Shown here in pieces: positions 10,501 to 25,609 of a stretch of 64,000 bases of DNA (its first letter is position 1; every line of letters begins with the position of its first letter). Both the position numbers and the translations under genes were made by a program. The DNA is taken from assembly GCF_910589235.1 (NCBI RefSeq), contig NC_060974.1:701501-765500 (forward strand). Direction: 5' to 3'. The stretch comes from Vespa crabro (Eukaryota; Arthropoda; Insecta; Hymenoptera; Vespidae). Under the pieces are notes generated by a model, which was given only the letters and a program-made list of their open reading frames with translations, was not told the DNA's origin and searched no databases.

Positions 10501-12911
10501 TCAATAACGATAAAAATAATCATTAAAATCATAATAATATTCATAATAATCAAATAATCATTTTAATAATCATTATAATCCTTTTAAAAATCATTAAATC
10601 AAAATTATCGTAATAACATATAATTATGATAATAATCATAATGATGTTCCTACTTATAATAATATTTACTATAATACTAATAATAATAATCGTAATAATC
10701 ATAATAGTTTTCATAATAAATATAATATAAATTTTTATAATCATAAAAATTAGGATAATAATCGTATTAATAATAATAATAAAAATAATAATTATAATAA
10801 TAATCATAATAATTACAATAATCATAATAATCATAATAATAATGAACATAATCATAATAATAATAATCATAATAATATTCAAATTATTCATTATAATCTT
10901 AATAATAATCATAATAGTTAAAATAATTACAATAGTATTTATAATAATCGTAATCATATTCATAAATACAATAATAATATTCATAATGATTTTAATAATT
11001 GTAATAAATCTGATAATTATTGAAATAATAATCATAATCGAAATCATAATAACAATATTATTAATAATATAATCATAATAAATATATTTATAATAATTAT
11101 AAAAATAATAATCATAATACATATAATAATAGAAAGAATAATCATTATGTGCAAAATAAAACTAATAATTATCATATGACCATAATAATATTTATAATAA
11201 TAGTAATTATCATGATAATCATAATAATAATCATTAAAAATAAATTGTCTATAATAATGCACATGAGAATAATAATAGTCTTAAAAATTATAATAATCAC
11301 AATAAAATTCATAATTACAACTAAAGAACTATAAATATTATAATATTTTTTATAAAAACCATAATAATCATAATAATCAAAGTAATAATCATAAAAATAT
11401 TGATAATATTAATAATCTGAATAATAACAATAACCATGGTAACAATCATAATAATCATGCTAATGTTGAAAAAAAATCATAATTATTGCCATGAAAAATA
11501 AATAACCGTAATAATCTCAATAAGAATAGTAATAGCCATATTAATTTTAATAATAAACATAATATTCTTAATAAATATAATAATAATCATTATAATTATA
11601 AAAATAATCATAATAGACATAATAATAACTTTAATATCTATAATAATCATAATAATATTCATAATAACCATAGAAATCCTAATAATCATATTAATAATCT
11701 TAATAACTATAATATTCATAATTATATTAATAATCTTAAAAATCATAATATTGTTCAAAGAAATAATAGTAATAATCCTAAGAAGCATAATATTTACCAT
11801 AATAATAATAATAATCGCTATAAATATAATAAAAATCATAATAATCATATTAATAACCATGAAAACAATAATCATAATACTAATCGTAATAAAGATAATA
11901 GATGCAAAATCCATAATAATTTTAATAATAATCTTAATACACTTAATAATCATAATAATAACCATTATAAACACAATTGTAATATTAAAAATAATAATTA
12001 CAATCATAATCTTAATTATAAGCATAATAATCGTAACAAATATAATAATCATAATAACCATATTAACAGTAAAGGTAGACATACTAATAATCACATTAAC
12101 AATAATATTTATAATATTAGTCATGCGAACCAAGATATTAATCATAATAATAATCATAATAAACGTAATTATAATAAAAATCATAATAATGTAAATAATG
12201 ACAATAATAATCATAAAGATCATAATAATCATAATAATGCTAATAATAAACATACTGAATATAATAATAATCATAATATAATTAAAAATCACAATAATAA
12301 CCATAATAACCACAATAATAATAATAAAAATAATAATTAAAATTATAATGGTAATCTTAATAATAATTAAAATTATAATCACATTAATAAGCATAATATA
12401 TGTATTAAACTTATAATAACCAGAAAAATCCTAATAGACATAATAATCGTAATAATAATAATGATTAACATAATAATCATGACAATAATCATAATAATCA
12501 TATTTATAATCATAATAATAATAATAATACACACAATGAAAATAATAATCAAATTAAACATAATAATTATCATAAAGGGTATAATAACCATAATAATTCT
12601 AATAAGAATAATATAAATCATGATAATTTTAATGAACATTCTAATTATCATGATAATAATAATAATGACAATAATCGTAAAAATAATCATAATAATCATA
12701 ATAATCATAATGATCATAATAATGATCACAAAAATGATAATAATCATAATAATAATAATTATTATAATAAATATAATACGAATAATAAACTTAATAAGAA
12801 TAATCATAGCCACAATTATTATAATATTCACATTAATAATCATAATAATCATAATAATAATCGTAATTACCAAAATAATAATCATAATAATCGTAATAAT
12901 GAATTTAAGTC
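10500..12911. repeat. Degenerate triplet microsatellite, AATCAT flavour
   Basis: About 2.4 kb dominated by AAT with CAT, AAA and some CGT units, typically AATCATAATAAT. GAT and AAC units, dominant in the other arrays, are scarce here. Long Ile/Met-rich frames on both strands (for example 11483-12394 minus and 12379-13062 minus) are by-products of the triplet phase. The right edge is sharp: at about 12912 it meets the 68 bp satellite. Confidence 0.9.
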
Positions 12912-15900
12912 GTGGTAAACTAGTCGTGGTAAAATTATGCGAATGCATCTGGAACCATTGCGACTGTAAGAAATAGAAAGTTTTCGAAAGATGAGAGAAT
13001 GTTATGAGAGTGCCTCTCATACCAGTGTGACTTACGGACTTGGAAGAATACAGACTATTCAAAAGAAAGTTATACTAGTGCTTCTCGAACCAATGCGACA
13101 GTCGGACTTCGAAATATTCCTAATAGTAGGGTAAAGTTATGCGATTTCTTCTCGAAAGGACACGACTGTTGGAATAAAAAAATTCCGACTAGCCGAAGGA
13201 AATTTATGCGACTCTCTTGTGAACCAAATTAAATGTCAGTTTTGATAATATTCCGAAATGAGGTAGGATAGTTATACGAGTACCTTTCGATCCAATGCAA
13301 CTGTCGGACCTAAAAATACTCAGACTAATCTAGGGAATATTATAAGAGTGCCTCCCGTTCCCCTGAGACTGTCGGACTTAGAATTATTCCGACTAATCGT
13401 GGAATAGTGATGCCAATGCATCACGAATCATTGGGAATGTCGGACTTGAAAATATTGCAACTAGACGAGGGAAAGTAATGCGAGTGCATCTCGAACATAT
13501 GCGACTATAGGATTTGGAAATATTCCGACTAGTCTAGTGAAAGATATACGAGTGATACACGAACCAATGCCACTTTCGAACTTGAAAATGTTCCGACTAG
13601 AAGAGCGATAATTATACGAGATACTCTCGAACGAATACAACTGTTGGAATAAAAAATATTGCCACTTGTAGAGGGAAAGTTATAAGAGTGTCTCTCGAAC
13701 TAATGTGACTATCGGATTTGGAAATATACCCACTAGTCGACGGATACTTATAAGTGTGCCTCTCGAAGCAATGCGACAGTCGAACCAAGACACTTTCCCA
13801 ATAGTCATGGAAAAATGCTGATAATGCCCTTCGAACAAATGCGACTTTCCGACTTGGAAATATTTCGACTAGTCAAGAAAAAATTATGAGAGTTCCTCAC
13901 GCACAATTGCATCTGACGGGCTTGGAAATATTCCAACTATGCGAGAGAATGTTACACGAGTGCTTCTTGGAACAATGCAACTGTCGAACTTAGAAATATT
14001 CCATCTAGTCGAAATAATGTCATGAGAGACAAACTCGAACCAGTGCAACTGTTGGACTTGGAAATATTCCAATTACTCGAGGGATATTTATACGTCTTCC
14101 CCTCGAACGAATGCGATTGTCGAATGCAGAAACAAAAATCCGAATAATCAAGAAAAAATATGAGAGTGCCACTCGATCCTATACGACTTTCGGGCTTGGT
14201 AGTATTCCGACTAATCGAAGGTAAATTTTGCGAATCCCAGTCGACCCAATGCCACTTGCGTACCTAGAAACATTAGGACTAGTTGACGGAAAGTTATGAG
14301 AATACATCTCGCATCATTGCGCCTTTCGATCTTAAAATTGTAGCGACTAGACGAGGGAAGTTTAGCAAGTTCCTCTTGAGCGGATGTGACTGTAGTTATA
14401 AGAAATATTCTTACTAGTCGAGGGAAAGTAATGAGAGTGCACCTCGAACCAGTAAGACTGTCCAACAAACATACATTCCGACAGGTCGAGAGAATGTTAT
14501 GAGGGTGTCACTCGAACAAATGCTACCGTCGGAACTAAATATATTCAGACAAGTCGAGGGAATATTATGAGAGTGCCTTTCGTACCATTGACACTGACGG
14601 ACTTATAATTGTTGTGTCTATTCGTCGAAAGGTATGCGAGTTCCACTCGCACCTATGCATCTTTTGAATATGGAAATATTCTGACTAGACGTGAGAAAGT
14701 TATGCGAGAGACAATCGTACCAATGCGTCTGTGGAACTCAGAATTAAACCCACTAGTCGGGAAAAGTTATGCGAGTGATTCTAGCACATATGAGACAGAC
14801 GGACTTGGACATTTTCGTAATAGTCTGGGATATTTTTGCCAGTGCCTCTCGAACAAATGCTTCTGTCGTACTAGAAAATATTCCGACTTATCGAGGGAAA
14901 ATTATGAGTGTGTCTTTAAAACAATGCTGCTGTCGGACTTGAAAATATTCCGACTTGTCAAAGGAAAGCTATGAGTGTGTCTCTCGAACCAATGCGAATG
15001 ATGGACTAGGAAATATTCCGTCTATTCAAGGGAAACATATGCGGTGGCCACTCGAACCAAAACGACTGGCGAACTTGGGACCATTCCGATTAGTTTAAGG
15101 AAAGTTTTGACAGTGACTTGTGAACCAAATCGACTATCGGTATTGGAAATGTTTCGTTCAGTCGATGGAATGATATGCGACTGCATCACAAACCAATGCC
15201 GCTATAGTACTTGGAAATATTCAGACTTGTCTGGGAGAGTTAGGCGAGTGACTAATAAACCAATGTGACTATCGGGCTTAGAAATATTCCGAACAGTTGA
15301 GGGAAATTTATGCGAGTGCCTCTCGAACAAATACAGTTGCCGGACTTATACAAATTCGGACTAGTCGAGGGAAAGTTATGAGAGTAGTTTTTGAACCAAT
15401 GCGACTGTCGGGCTAGGAAATATTACGGCTAGTCAATGGAATGTTATATTAGTGCCTCTCAAACCAATGCGGCTGGTAGTCTTGGAAACATTCCGCCCTA
15501 AAGGGGAAAGTTACGTGAGGGACTTATGCAGCATTGCGACAATAGGGCTTGGAAATATTTTTTCTCGTCGAAGAACAGTTATGCGATTGCCTGTCAAAAC
15601 ATTACGACTGTCGGAATTAGAAATATTAAGACTAGTCAAGTAACACTTATGCGACTGCCACGCGAACCAAAGAGACTGGCGCAATTGTAACCGTTCCGAA
15701 TATTTGAAGGAAAGTTATGAGAGGGACTTGTGAACCAGAGCGACTGTATGTAAAGGGAATATTCCCAGTGGTCTAGAGAATGTTATCGAGTGCCTCCCGT
15801 ACCAATGCGGATGTCGGCCTTGGAATCATTCCGACAAGTCGAGGGAATGTTATGACAGTAACTTTTGAACCAATGCGACTGTCGGGCTCGGAAATATTAC

Positions 15901-18900
15901 GACGGCTCAATGCAAACTTATGCGACAGCCACCAAACCAAAACGACAGGCAAACTTGGATCCATTCCAACTAATCAAGGGAAAGTTTTAAGTGCGACTTG
16001 TGTATCAAAGCGACTGTCAGAATTGGAAATATCCTGACTAGTCGAGGGATGGTTATACGTGTATCTCGTAAAATGCGTCTGTCGGGCATGGAAGTATTTT
16101 GCCTAGTCGAGTGAAATTTACGCGAGTGCCTCCCAAACCAATGCTGCTGTAGGCTTTGAAAATATTCCCACTAAAGGAGAGATACTTATACTAGTGCCAC
16201 TCGAACCACAGCGAATATCTGACTTGGAACTAATCAGAGTAGTCGAAGGAATGTTATGCGAACTATATTAGAACTCAAGCGGTGGCCGGACTTGGTAATA
16301 TCCCGACTAGCCGTGGGAAATTTGTGCGAGTTATTCTCGAACCAAAGGAGCTGTAGGACTTGAAGAAATTACTAATAGTCAGAGGATAGTCATGCGTGTG
16401 ATACTAGAGCTAATTCCACAATCGGACCAGGAAGTAGTGCGAATAGTAGGGGATAAGATATTCAAGTGACTCTAGAACCAATGCAACGGTTGGACTTGAA
16501 AATATACCAACTACTCGAAAGAAAGTTATGCGAGTAACTTTTGAACAATAGCGGCTGTAGGGCTAGGAAATATTTCGACTAGTCGGGAAACTTTGAGCGA
16601 GTATCTTGTCAACCAATCCGACTATCGTGATTGGAAATATTCCGGCTAGTCAAGGGAAAGTTAAGCGAGTGCTTCTCGAATCAAAGCGGGTGTCGGACTT
16701 GGAACTTTTCCAACTAGTCGAAGGAAAGTTATGCGAGTAAATCTAGAACTAATGCGACGGTCGGATATGAAAATATTCCGAATAGACATGGGAAAATTAT
16801 GCGAGTGCCTATCAAACCAATGCGTCTGTCGGACTTAGATATATTCCAACTTGTCGAGGGATATTTATGCAAGTAATTTGTGAACCAAAGGAACTGTCAA
16901 GCTTGGAAATAGTACAATTAGTCGAGGGAATGTTACACAAGTTCCTCCCGAATTAATGAGGCTGATGGACATGGAAATATTCTGACAAGTCTTGGGAAAC
17001 TTATGCAAGAGGATATTGAACCAATGAGTCTGTCGAACTTGGCAATAATACGACTAATCGGGAAAAGTTATGAGATTGCCTCTCGAGCAAATATCGCTAT
17101 CGTCCTTGGAATGATTTCGAAGAGTTGGGGTAAGTTATGCGTGTTATTTTGGAACTAATTGGACGGTCGGACAATAAAATATCCCGAGTAATCCATGCAA
17201 ATATATGCGATTAACTTGTGAACCAATGCAACTGTCGGGCTTGGAAATATTTCATCTAGTCGAGGGAAAGCTTTGCCTCTCGAGCAAAGGCGACTGTTGA
17301 ACTTGGAAATAATTTGACTAGTCGTGGGAAGTTAAGCGAGTGACTAGTAAACCAAAGCGAAAGTTGTCGGCGAAAGTTATGCAAGAGCCACTCGAACCAA
17401 TGCAACTGTCGGCCTTGGAAAATTTCCATCAATTCGAGGAATAGTTGTGTGGGTGTCTCTCAAACCAATGCGTTTGTAGGAAATAGAAATATTCCGAATA
17501 GTAGAGAGAAATATGTGCGAGTGCCACTCCAAACAAAGCGAATATCGGACTTGGAATTATTCCGACCAGTCGAGGAAATGCTATGCGAGTTATAGTGGAA
17601 CCATTAAGGCGGTCAGACTTGGAAATATACCGATTAGTCGGGGGAATGATATGCGAGTGCCACTCGATACATTAAGTCTATGTGACTAGGAAATATGCCG
17701 ACTAGTCGAGGGAAAGTAATACGAATGAATCTCGACCCAATGCAACTGTCGGACGTGGAAATAATTCGAATAGACGAGGCATAGTTATGCGTGTGCCTCA
17801 CGAATCAATATATCTGTCAGACTTGGAATATTCCGACTAGACAATGTAATGTTTTGCAAGTGCCTCTCGAAACAATGTTACTGTCAATCCTGGAAATATT
17901 CATCGGGAGATATTAATCGAGGGAATGATGTGATTGTGGCTCCCGAACCAATGCGACTTTTCTACTTGGAAACATTCCTACTAGTCAAAGGAATTTTGTT
18001 CACGTACCTTTCGAAGCAGTGCGTCTTTCGGACTTGAAATTTTTTCGAATAATCGAGGGAGAGTTGTGCGAGTGCCTCTCAGAACAATGCGATAGTCAGA
18101 ACTAGAAATATTACCACTAGTCGATAGAAAAATGTGCAAGATTCTCGCCAAGCAATGAGACTGAATAGCTAGATATATTCCGCCTAGTCTAGGGAAAGTT
18201 GTGCGAGTACTTCTCGGACCAACGCGGCTATAGTACATAGAAATGCTCCTACTAGTTTAGGGAAATTATGATAAGGCATCTCGAATGCGAAAGGTAGCCC
18301 TAGATATATTACTCCTAGTCGAGGGAAAGTTATGCGAGAACCTCTAGAAATATTACGACTGTCGGAATTGGAATTATTCCGTCTATTCGAGAGAATGTTA
18401 TGCTAGTGCTTTTAGAACCACTGCGACAGTCACATCATGAAATATTCCGTCTAGTCGGGAGGAAGAAATGCCAGTGCCTCTCTAATCAATGCAACTGTCA
18501 GACCTTGAAATTTCCCGACAAGTCCAGGAAAAGTTATGCGATTGCCTCACGAATCCATGTGATTGTTTGACTTCAAAAGAATGCGACTACACGAGAGTAT
18601 GTTATACGAGTGCTTCTCTAACCAGTGCTACTTTCGAACTTCGAAATATTTCGGATACTCGAGGGAATTTTGTGCTCGTTCCTCTCGAACCAGTGCGTCT
18701 TATGGATATGGAAATATTCCAGGTAGTCGTGGGAAAGTTGTGCGAGTGCGTCTCGATCCAATGCGACTGTCGAACTCGGAACTTTCCAACTAGTCGAAGG
18801 AGATTTGTGCGTATGCTCTCACATTATGTCGACTAACAGATTTGGAAACTCTCCGCTTATTCGAAGGAAAGTTATGTGAAAGCCTCTCGATACAATACGA

Positions 18901-21648
18901 ATGTCGGAATTAGCAATATACCGTCTAGTAGTGGGAAAGTTATACAAACGCCTCACTATCCAGTGCGTCATTCTGGAGTGAAATTTTTCGTCTAGTCGAG
19001 AGAATGCTGAACCCGTACCTCTCGAAACAGTGCGTATTTCGTGCTGGGGAAAAATCCATCTAATCAAGGCAAAGGTGTGCGAATGCCTTACTTCAATGCG
19101 ACTGTCGGACTTCAAAACATTCGAACAAGTCAAGGGAAGTTATTCGAGTGCCTCCAACAACACTGCCTCTATCGTATTTAGATATATTCCAACTAGCCGA
19201 GGGAATGTTATGAATCTTCGTCTCGCACCAATGCGACTGTCGGAATTGGAAATATTCCGACTGGTCGAGGGAAATTTATGCGTGTGCATCTCGAACCCAT
19301 GTGACTGTCATACTCGGAACATTTCGACTATTGGATGGAAAGTTGCGCAAGTGCCACTCCAACCAATGCGACTCTCAGACTTGGAATCATTCCGACTAGT
19401 CGAGGGAAAGATATGCGTGTGCTGTTCGAACCACTGCGACTGTAGGACCTAGAAATACTCCGAATAGTCGAGGGAAAGCTATGGGATTATGTCACGCATC
19501 AGTGATACTGTCTGATTCGTTATTATTCCTACTAGTCAAAGGAAAAATATAAAAGTGTTTCCCAATACAATGCGTCTGTCGAACCTTGATAAATTACCCC
19601 ATGTCGAGGCATAATTATGAGCGTTCCTCTCGAATCAATATAAATGACGGAGTTTGAAATCTTTCGACTAGTCGAAGGATTGCTATAGGAATGCCTCTCG
19701 AACCGATATCATTGTCGTACATATTAATTTTCCCCCTAGCCGAGAGAAAGCTATGTGAATGGCAAGTGAACCAATGCGACTGTTGTTCTTGGAAAAATCG
19801 AGAATAAGTGCGGGAATGTTCAGCTGGTTCCTCTCGATCCAATTCAAACGTTACACCTAAATATAATTCATCTAGTTGAGGGAAAGATATCCGAATGAAT
19901 TGTGGGCCAATGTGAATATGAGACATGGAAATATTCAGACTAGTCGAGGGAAAGATTTGCGTGTGCTGCTGGCAACAATTCGATTGTCAGACCTAGAAAT
20001 ATTCCGACTATTCGTGAGAATGTTATACGAGTGCCTCTCGAACCATTGCTTCGGTCGGATCTAGAAATATTCCACCTAGTCGAGGGAAGGTCATGAGAGT
20101 AACAGGTAATTCGTCTATGGGTCTTGGAAATATTTTATAGAGACGAGAAAAAATTATACGGGTGCCACTCAAATCAATGCGAATGTCGAACATAGAAACA
20201 ATCCGATTATTCGAGGGAAGTTATGCGAGTGACTATCTGCCCAAAGCGGATGTGTTAGAAACATTACCTAGTCGGGTAAAAGATATGCGTGTGTCTCTCG
20301 GCTGTCTGATTTGGAAATATTCGGAATAGTCGAAGGAAATTTATGCTAGTTACACTAGTAACTATGCGATTGCTGGACTTGAAAATATCCCGCTTATTAG
20401 AATGAAAGTTATGCGAGTGTCACTCGAAACAATGCTGCTATCGGACTTTGAAATGACTAATAAAGAGAGAGCTATGCGATTGAATTATGATTCAATGCGA
20501 ACGTCGTGCTTGAAAATATACCGAATATTCAAGGAGAATTTATGCGAATGCCTCCAAAACCAATGCGGCGACCGGATTTGGAAACATTCCAAAAGGTTCG
20601 GGAAAATTATGTTAGTGACTCGCGAAAAAAGCGGCTGTCGGACTTGGAAATATTCCTCCGAATCGAGGAAAAGTTACGAGAGTGCCTCTCGAAACAATGT
20701 GGCTCTTGGAATTTGAAATACTCCGACTTGTCGAGGGACAGTTTTGCGAGTGACACACGAACCAATGCGACTGCCGGACTTGAAATTATATCGCCTATAC
20801 GAGGGAAAGTAATATGAGTGTCTTATGAACCAATGAGATATTCGGACTTGGAATCATTCCGATTAGTCGACGGAAATATTTGCGTGTGCTCCTCGAACTA
20901 ATGCGGCTGTCGGTCTTGGAATTATTTCGACAAGACTGGTGAAAGATATACTAGTGCCACTCGAAACAATTATACTGTCAGTCTTGGTAGTACTTCAACT
21001 AGTCGAAGTATAGTTATGCAAGTGAAATGTGAACCAATGTAACTGTCGGTCTTGGAAATATTCCGACTAGTAGTGAGAAAGTTATACGAGTTCCACTCGA
21101 AAAAATGCGACTATCAGACTTGGAAATATTCCAACTAATCGGGTGAAGTTAGGAGAGTGCCACACGAAACAAATTAACTGTCGGCTTTGGAAATATCTCT
21201 ACTAGTCGAAATATAGGTATGCGAATGAATTGGAAAGCGATGAGACTATCGTACTTGGAAATATTCCGACTAGTCATGTGAAAGATATGCGAGTGCCACT
21301 GGGAAAAAATTGACTGTCGGTCTTGAAAATACTTCTACTAGTCGAAGTATAGATATGCGAGTGAATTGTGAAGCTATGAGAATTTTGTGCTTCGAAATAT
21401 TCAAACTAACCGGTAGGAATTTATGGGAGTGCTATTCGATCCAATGCGGCTGCTGTGCTTGGACATATTCCGACTTGACGAGGGTGAGTTACGCGAGTGA
21501 CTCTAGAATCAATGCGGCTGTTGGATGGAGAAATATTCCGACAAGCAAAAGGAAAATTATGAGAGTGTCCTCGGGCGCATGCGATTGTCAGATATAGAAA
21601 TATTCCGACCAGTCGAGAGAAAGATTTCAGAGTTGAGTGTGAAATAAT
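12912..21648 (+). repeat. Diverged tandem satellite, monomer about 68 bp, first block (forward)
   Basis: About 128 head-to-tail monomers. A monomer reads roughly: TATGCGAGTGCCTCTCGAAC, CAATGCGACTGTCGGACTTG, GAAATATTCCGACTAGTCGA, GGGAAAGT (68 bases). Spacing was checked, for example, between the GCGACTGTCGGA-like blocks near 19230 and 19298. Neighbouring monomers differ at many positions and carry small indels, so this is an old, unhomogenised array. The centre of each monomer has the perfect 10-base dyad CGACTAGTCG, often mutated. No long-range period was seen. All open frames in it are accidental. Confidence 0.92.
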
Positions 21649-24600
21649 GCTGTCATAATAAAATATAGTAATAAAGACATTAATAAAAATAACAATAGTA
21701 ATAATAGTGATAATAAGAACAATAATAATAACGATAATATGATAACAATAGTAACAATAATAACGATAATAACGATTATAAGGATAATAACGTTAATAAT
21801 AATAATATAAATAATAACGATAATAATAAAGATAATTTTAATAGTAAATATTATAACGACAATATTAATGAAATTACGGAAAATAAGTATCATAAACATA
21901 ATAAAGTTAATAACGATAATAATGATAATTGCAATAATAACGTTAATAACGTTAATCAAAATATTAATAAAAATAATAATAATAAAAATAATAATAACGA
22001 TAATAACGATATTAATCATTATAACGAAATAAACGATAATAATGATAATAACGACAAAAATTACCATTATAGTTATTATAACGATAATTACGTTGATAAC
22101 AAAACTAATAATGACAATAATATTAATAAAAACGACAATAAAGAAAGTAACTATAATGACGATAATTACGATAATAACGTTGAAACAATAATAATAACGA
22201 TTATAATAATAGTAACGATTGTAACGACAATAATAACGATAAAATCGATTATAACTATTATCACGAAAATAACGATTATAACAATAATAACGTTAATTAC
22301 GATAATAATAATATTCATAACAATAAGAAAGTCAACAACGATAAAAACAATAATAGCGATAATAACTATAATATTGACAATAACGTAAGTAACGATAATA
22401 ACGATAAAATGATTATGACAATAATAACGATATTAACGTTAACAAAGATAATTAGAACAATAAAAACATATTAACGAAAAATCAATAATGACGATAATAA
22501 CGATAACAATGTTAATAACAATGAAAATGACGATAATAATAAAAATAACCATTATAACGATAATAACTCTAATAACGGCAGTAATAAGAATAATAATAAT
22601 AAGAAGAATTATGATAATAATAATGACGATAATAACAATGTTAATTATTATAACGATATTAACGATAATTACGATAATAATGACCATAATAACAATAATA
22701 ATGGTAATAAAGATAATGACGTTAATAACAAAAATAATAATCAAAATAATGATAATAATAAGGACAATAACGATAATAACGTTAATAACTATAATAACGA
22801 TAATTACGATAGTAAGGTTAAAACGATAATAATAACTATTATAATAATAGTACCGATAATAACGACAATAATAACGATAGAATCGATAATAACGATCAAA
22901 ACGACAATAACGTTAATAACTATAATAAAATAATAACGCTAATAAGGTTAATAGCGATAATAATAAAGATAATTTTAATAGTTACGATAATAACGACGAG
23001 AATAATGAAATTAACGAAAATAAGTATTATAACCATAATAAAGTTAATGACGATAATAATGATAATAGCCATAATAACGTCAACAATGATAATAAAATAA
23101 GAATAAGTATAATTAAAATAATAATAGTTGAAGTAATAACGAAAATAACAATAATAATAAAAACAATAAGTGTAATAACAATAATAATAATAATAATAAT
23201 ATGGATAATATCGATATAAATAATTATAACGATATTAATGATAATAACGAAAATAACGTTAAAACAAAAATAATAATGATGATAACAATAATAATAGCGA
23301 CAATAACGATAATAATAATTATAACGGTAATATCAATAGTAATGGTAATAACGATTATAACTATAAAAACGTTAATAACGAAAATAATAACATTACTAAT
23401 AATAATAATTGTATGCATGATAATAACTATAATAATAACGATAATAATAGTAATAATAATAATAATAATAATAACAATAATAACTATAATAACAATAATA
23501 AAGTTATTATTGGAAATAATAATAATAATAAAAATAAGAATAATAAATATAATACCGATAATCGCGGTCGTAGTGATCATAATATTAATAATAGCGATAG
23601 TATGTATAATAACGATAATAACGATAACAAGGAAACAATGTTAATAACAATAGTATTTAAAATAATAATAATAATTCTAATAATAATAATAATACTAAAA
23701 GAAATAATAGCAATTATAACGATAATAACTATAATAATAATAATAATAATAATAACGATAATAACGATAACAACGATTATAATAAAAATAATAATAATCT
23801 ACACAATAAAAATAAATATAACATAAATAATGATAATAATAATATTAAAAATAATATCGATAATAACCATTATAACGTATATAAAGACAACAGCGCTAAT
23901 AAAAATAATAACTATAATAACGATAATAACAATAATAATAACAATAATTTTATTGGTAATAATAATAATGACTTTATTAACGATAAACATTATTGTAATA
24001 GTAATAGTAACAAAACAATAATAACAATAATAATAGTAATGGTAATAGTAATAATAAAAATAATAATAATAAAATAATAATAATAAATATAATAACAACA
24101 GTTACATAAATAATAATAATAGTAATAAAAATTATTATAATAAATATTATATAAGAAAAAAATTAAAACGATAATAAAGATAATAACGATGATAACCATA
24201 TCAAAGATTATAACGATAATAATAATAATAATAATAAGGAAATTATTAAAATAGTAACAAAAATTATAATAATTATAATAATAAAACTAATAACTATAAT
24301 AACAATTATAATTATAGTTATAATAATAATAATAATTGTAAAAATAATAGTAATCATAATTGCGATTTTAACAATAATCACGATAATAATAATAAAAACA
24401 CTAATAGTGATAATAACGATATTATCAGTAATAACGGTAATGAAGATAATAATAACGAAACAAATAATAACGTTAAAATCGGTAATAATTATAATAAAAA
24501 CGATAATAATAATTATTATTATAATAATAATAATAGTAATAAAGATAATAAAGATAATTATGATAATAACGATAATAACGGTAACAGTAATGATAATGAT

Positions 24601-24707
24601 AGTAACGTTAATTACGTAAAGAAATAATGTTAATAACAATAATAATAAGGATAATAATAAAAATGGTGATAATAATAATAATAACAATAATAATTATTAA
24701 TATATTT
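21649..24707. repeat. Degenerate triplet microsatellite (AAT/AAC/GAT), 3.1 kb
   Basis: Same flavour as 3540-4263, with triplet phase kept for long stretches. It contains imperfect long-range copies of itself: the stretch at about 21832-21930 resembles 22970-23070, and 22180-22260 resembles 22813-22893. Larger segments, not only triplets, have therefore been duplicated. It separates the forward 68 bp satellite from R1-like copy C. Confidence 0.9.
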
Positions 24708-24865
24708 ACCCTAATGGTACCCTAATACCCATGGATTCTGGTCGATATCAAGGCCCAGCTCCTTCCAGCATCATCGTTGTCTGGCTTCGATGGTACTCTT
24801 CAGTAATTTTTGGCTGCTTGATACTGTGCGGCCAAGGAGACAGCATCGAAATCGCGTCTCTTCGT

Positions 24866-25600
24866 TCATTCTACTATCCGGAGAGGACTTAAACCTTCAT
24901 CTATGACTGAAGACAAACTATATCGATCAATTTTTATGAAGTTCCACTTGGTGGGGCGAGTTGAACTTGTCACAACTGGCCTCCTATCGGGTACGTCGAA
25001 TAGGTTGTAATGATGATCGCTCTCAGTGTAATCTTGGATTACCCGCCAGTCTGCGAAACTTGCCACAAGGTGTTCGTTGCCTAGAGAAACGTCCAGGGTC
25101 GTCTCCCTATATCCAGGCCTACGGAAGGTTGAGGTCGAGCCTGTGTTGAGCACTGCTTGCTCCAATCCCAACACCACCTCTTTCGTCTTCCTTTGGGGTC
25201 CGGCCTGGCCTCCCACCATTCGATAATTTGGCATTGAAGTCTCCAGTCACATTGAGATCCCCTTGCATTTACCGCAGCGCGTCGTCCAGGTCGACCAGTT
25301 TGTACTGGAAGTCATCTATCTAGTCGTTCGTGGTGAGATATACGCTGACACATGTCATCGAGGTATGTCTCACCTAAACTTAACCGCGACCGGCTCCATG
25401 ATCCGACACATGTATGTTTCAGGTATCTGGGATCGAGATAGCCGCCGTGCCCATTTCGTCGGCGTACCAACCTATTCCTGCTCTGTTCTAGAACTGTTGG
25501 TTCATTAGAAGAATATAAACTTTTTTCTCAGATCGGAGCAGAGTTATAAGGTGGTGAGCCGTTCTGCTCCTATTGACGTTACCGTACAGTACACTGATCC
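24866..25600 (-). pseudogene. R1-like copy C ORF2 endonuclease, SDH motif kept
   Basis: The open minus-strand frame 24866-25234 (122 codons) reads through the C-terminal half of an R1-clade endonuclease: LNTGSTSTFRRPGYRETTLD, then DWRVIQDY and ESDHHYNLFDV. Upstream, 25240-25600 corresponds to the N-terminal half but is broken by frameshifts. The catalytic SDH that is lost in copy A is present here, so copy C decayed separately. The enzyme would nick the target strand in active relatives. Confidence 0.8.
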
Positions 25601-25609
25601 ATTTTTCTT

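Noticed and set aside
13884..21597. Frames of 60-140 codons in the 68 bp satellite, with recurring phrases such as SDLEIFRLVEGKL
   Set aside because: The phrases recur because the DNA repeats. 68 is not a multiple of three, so three different phrases rotate, and the frames break at random.
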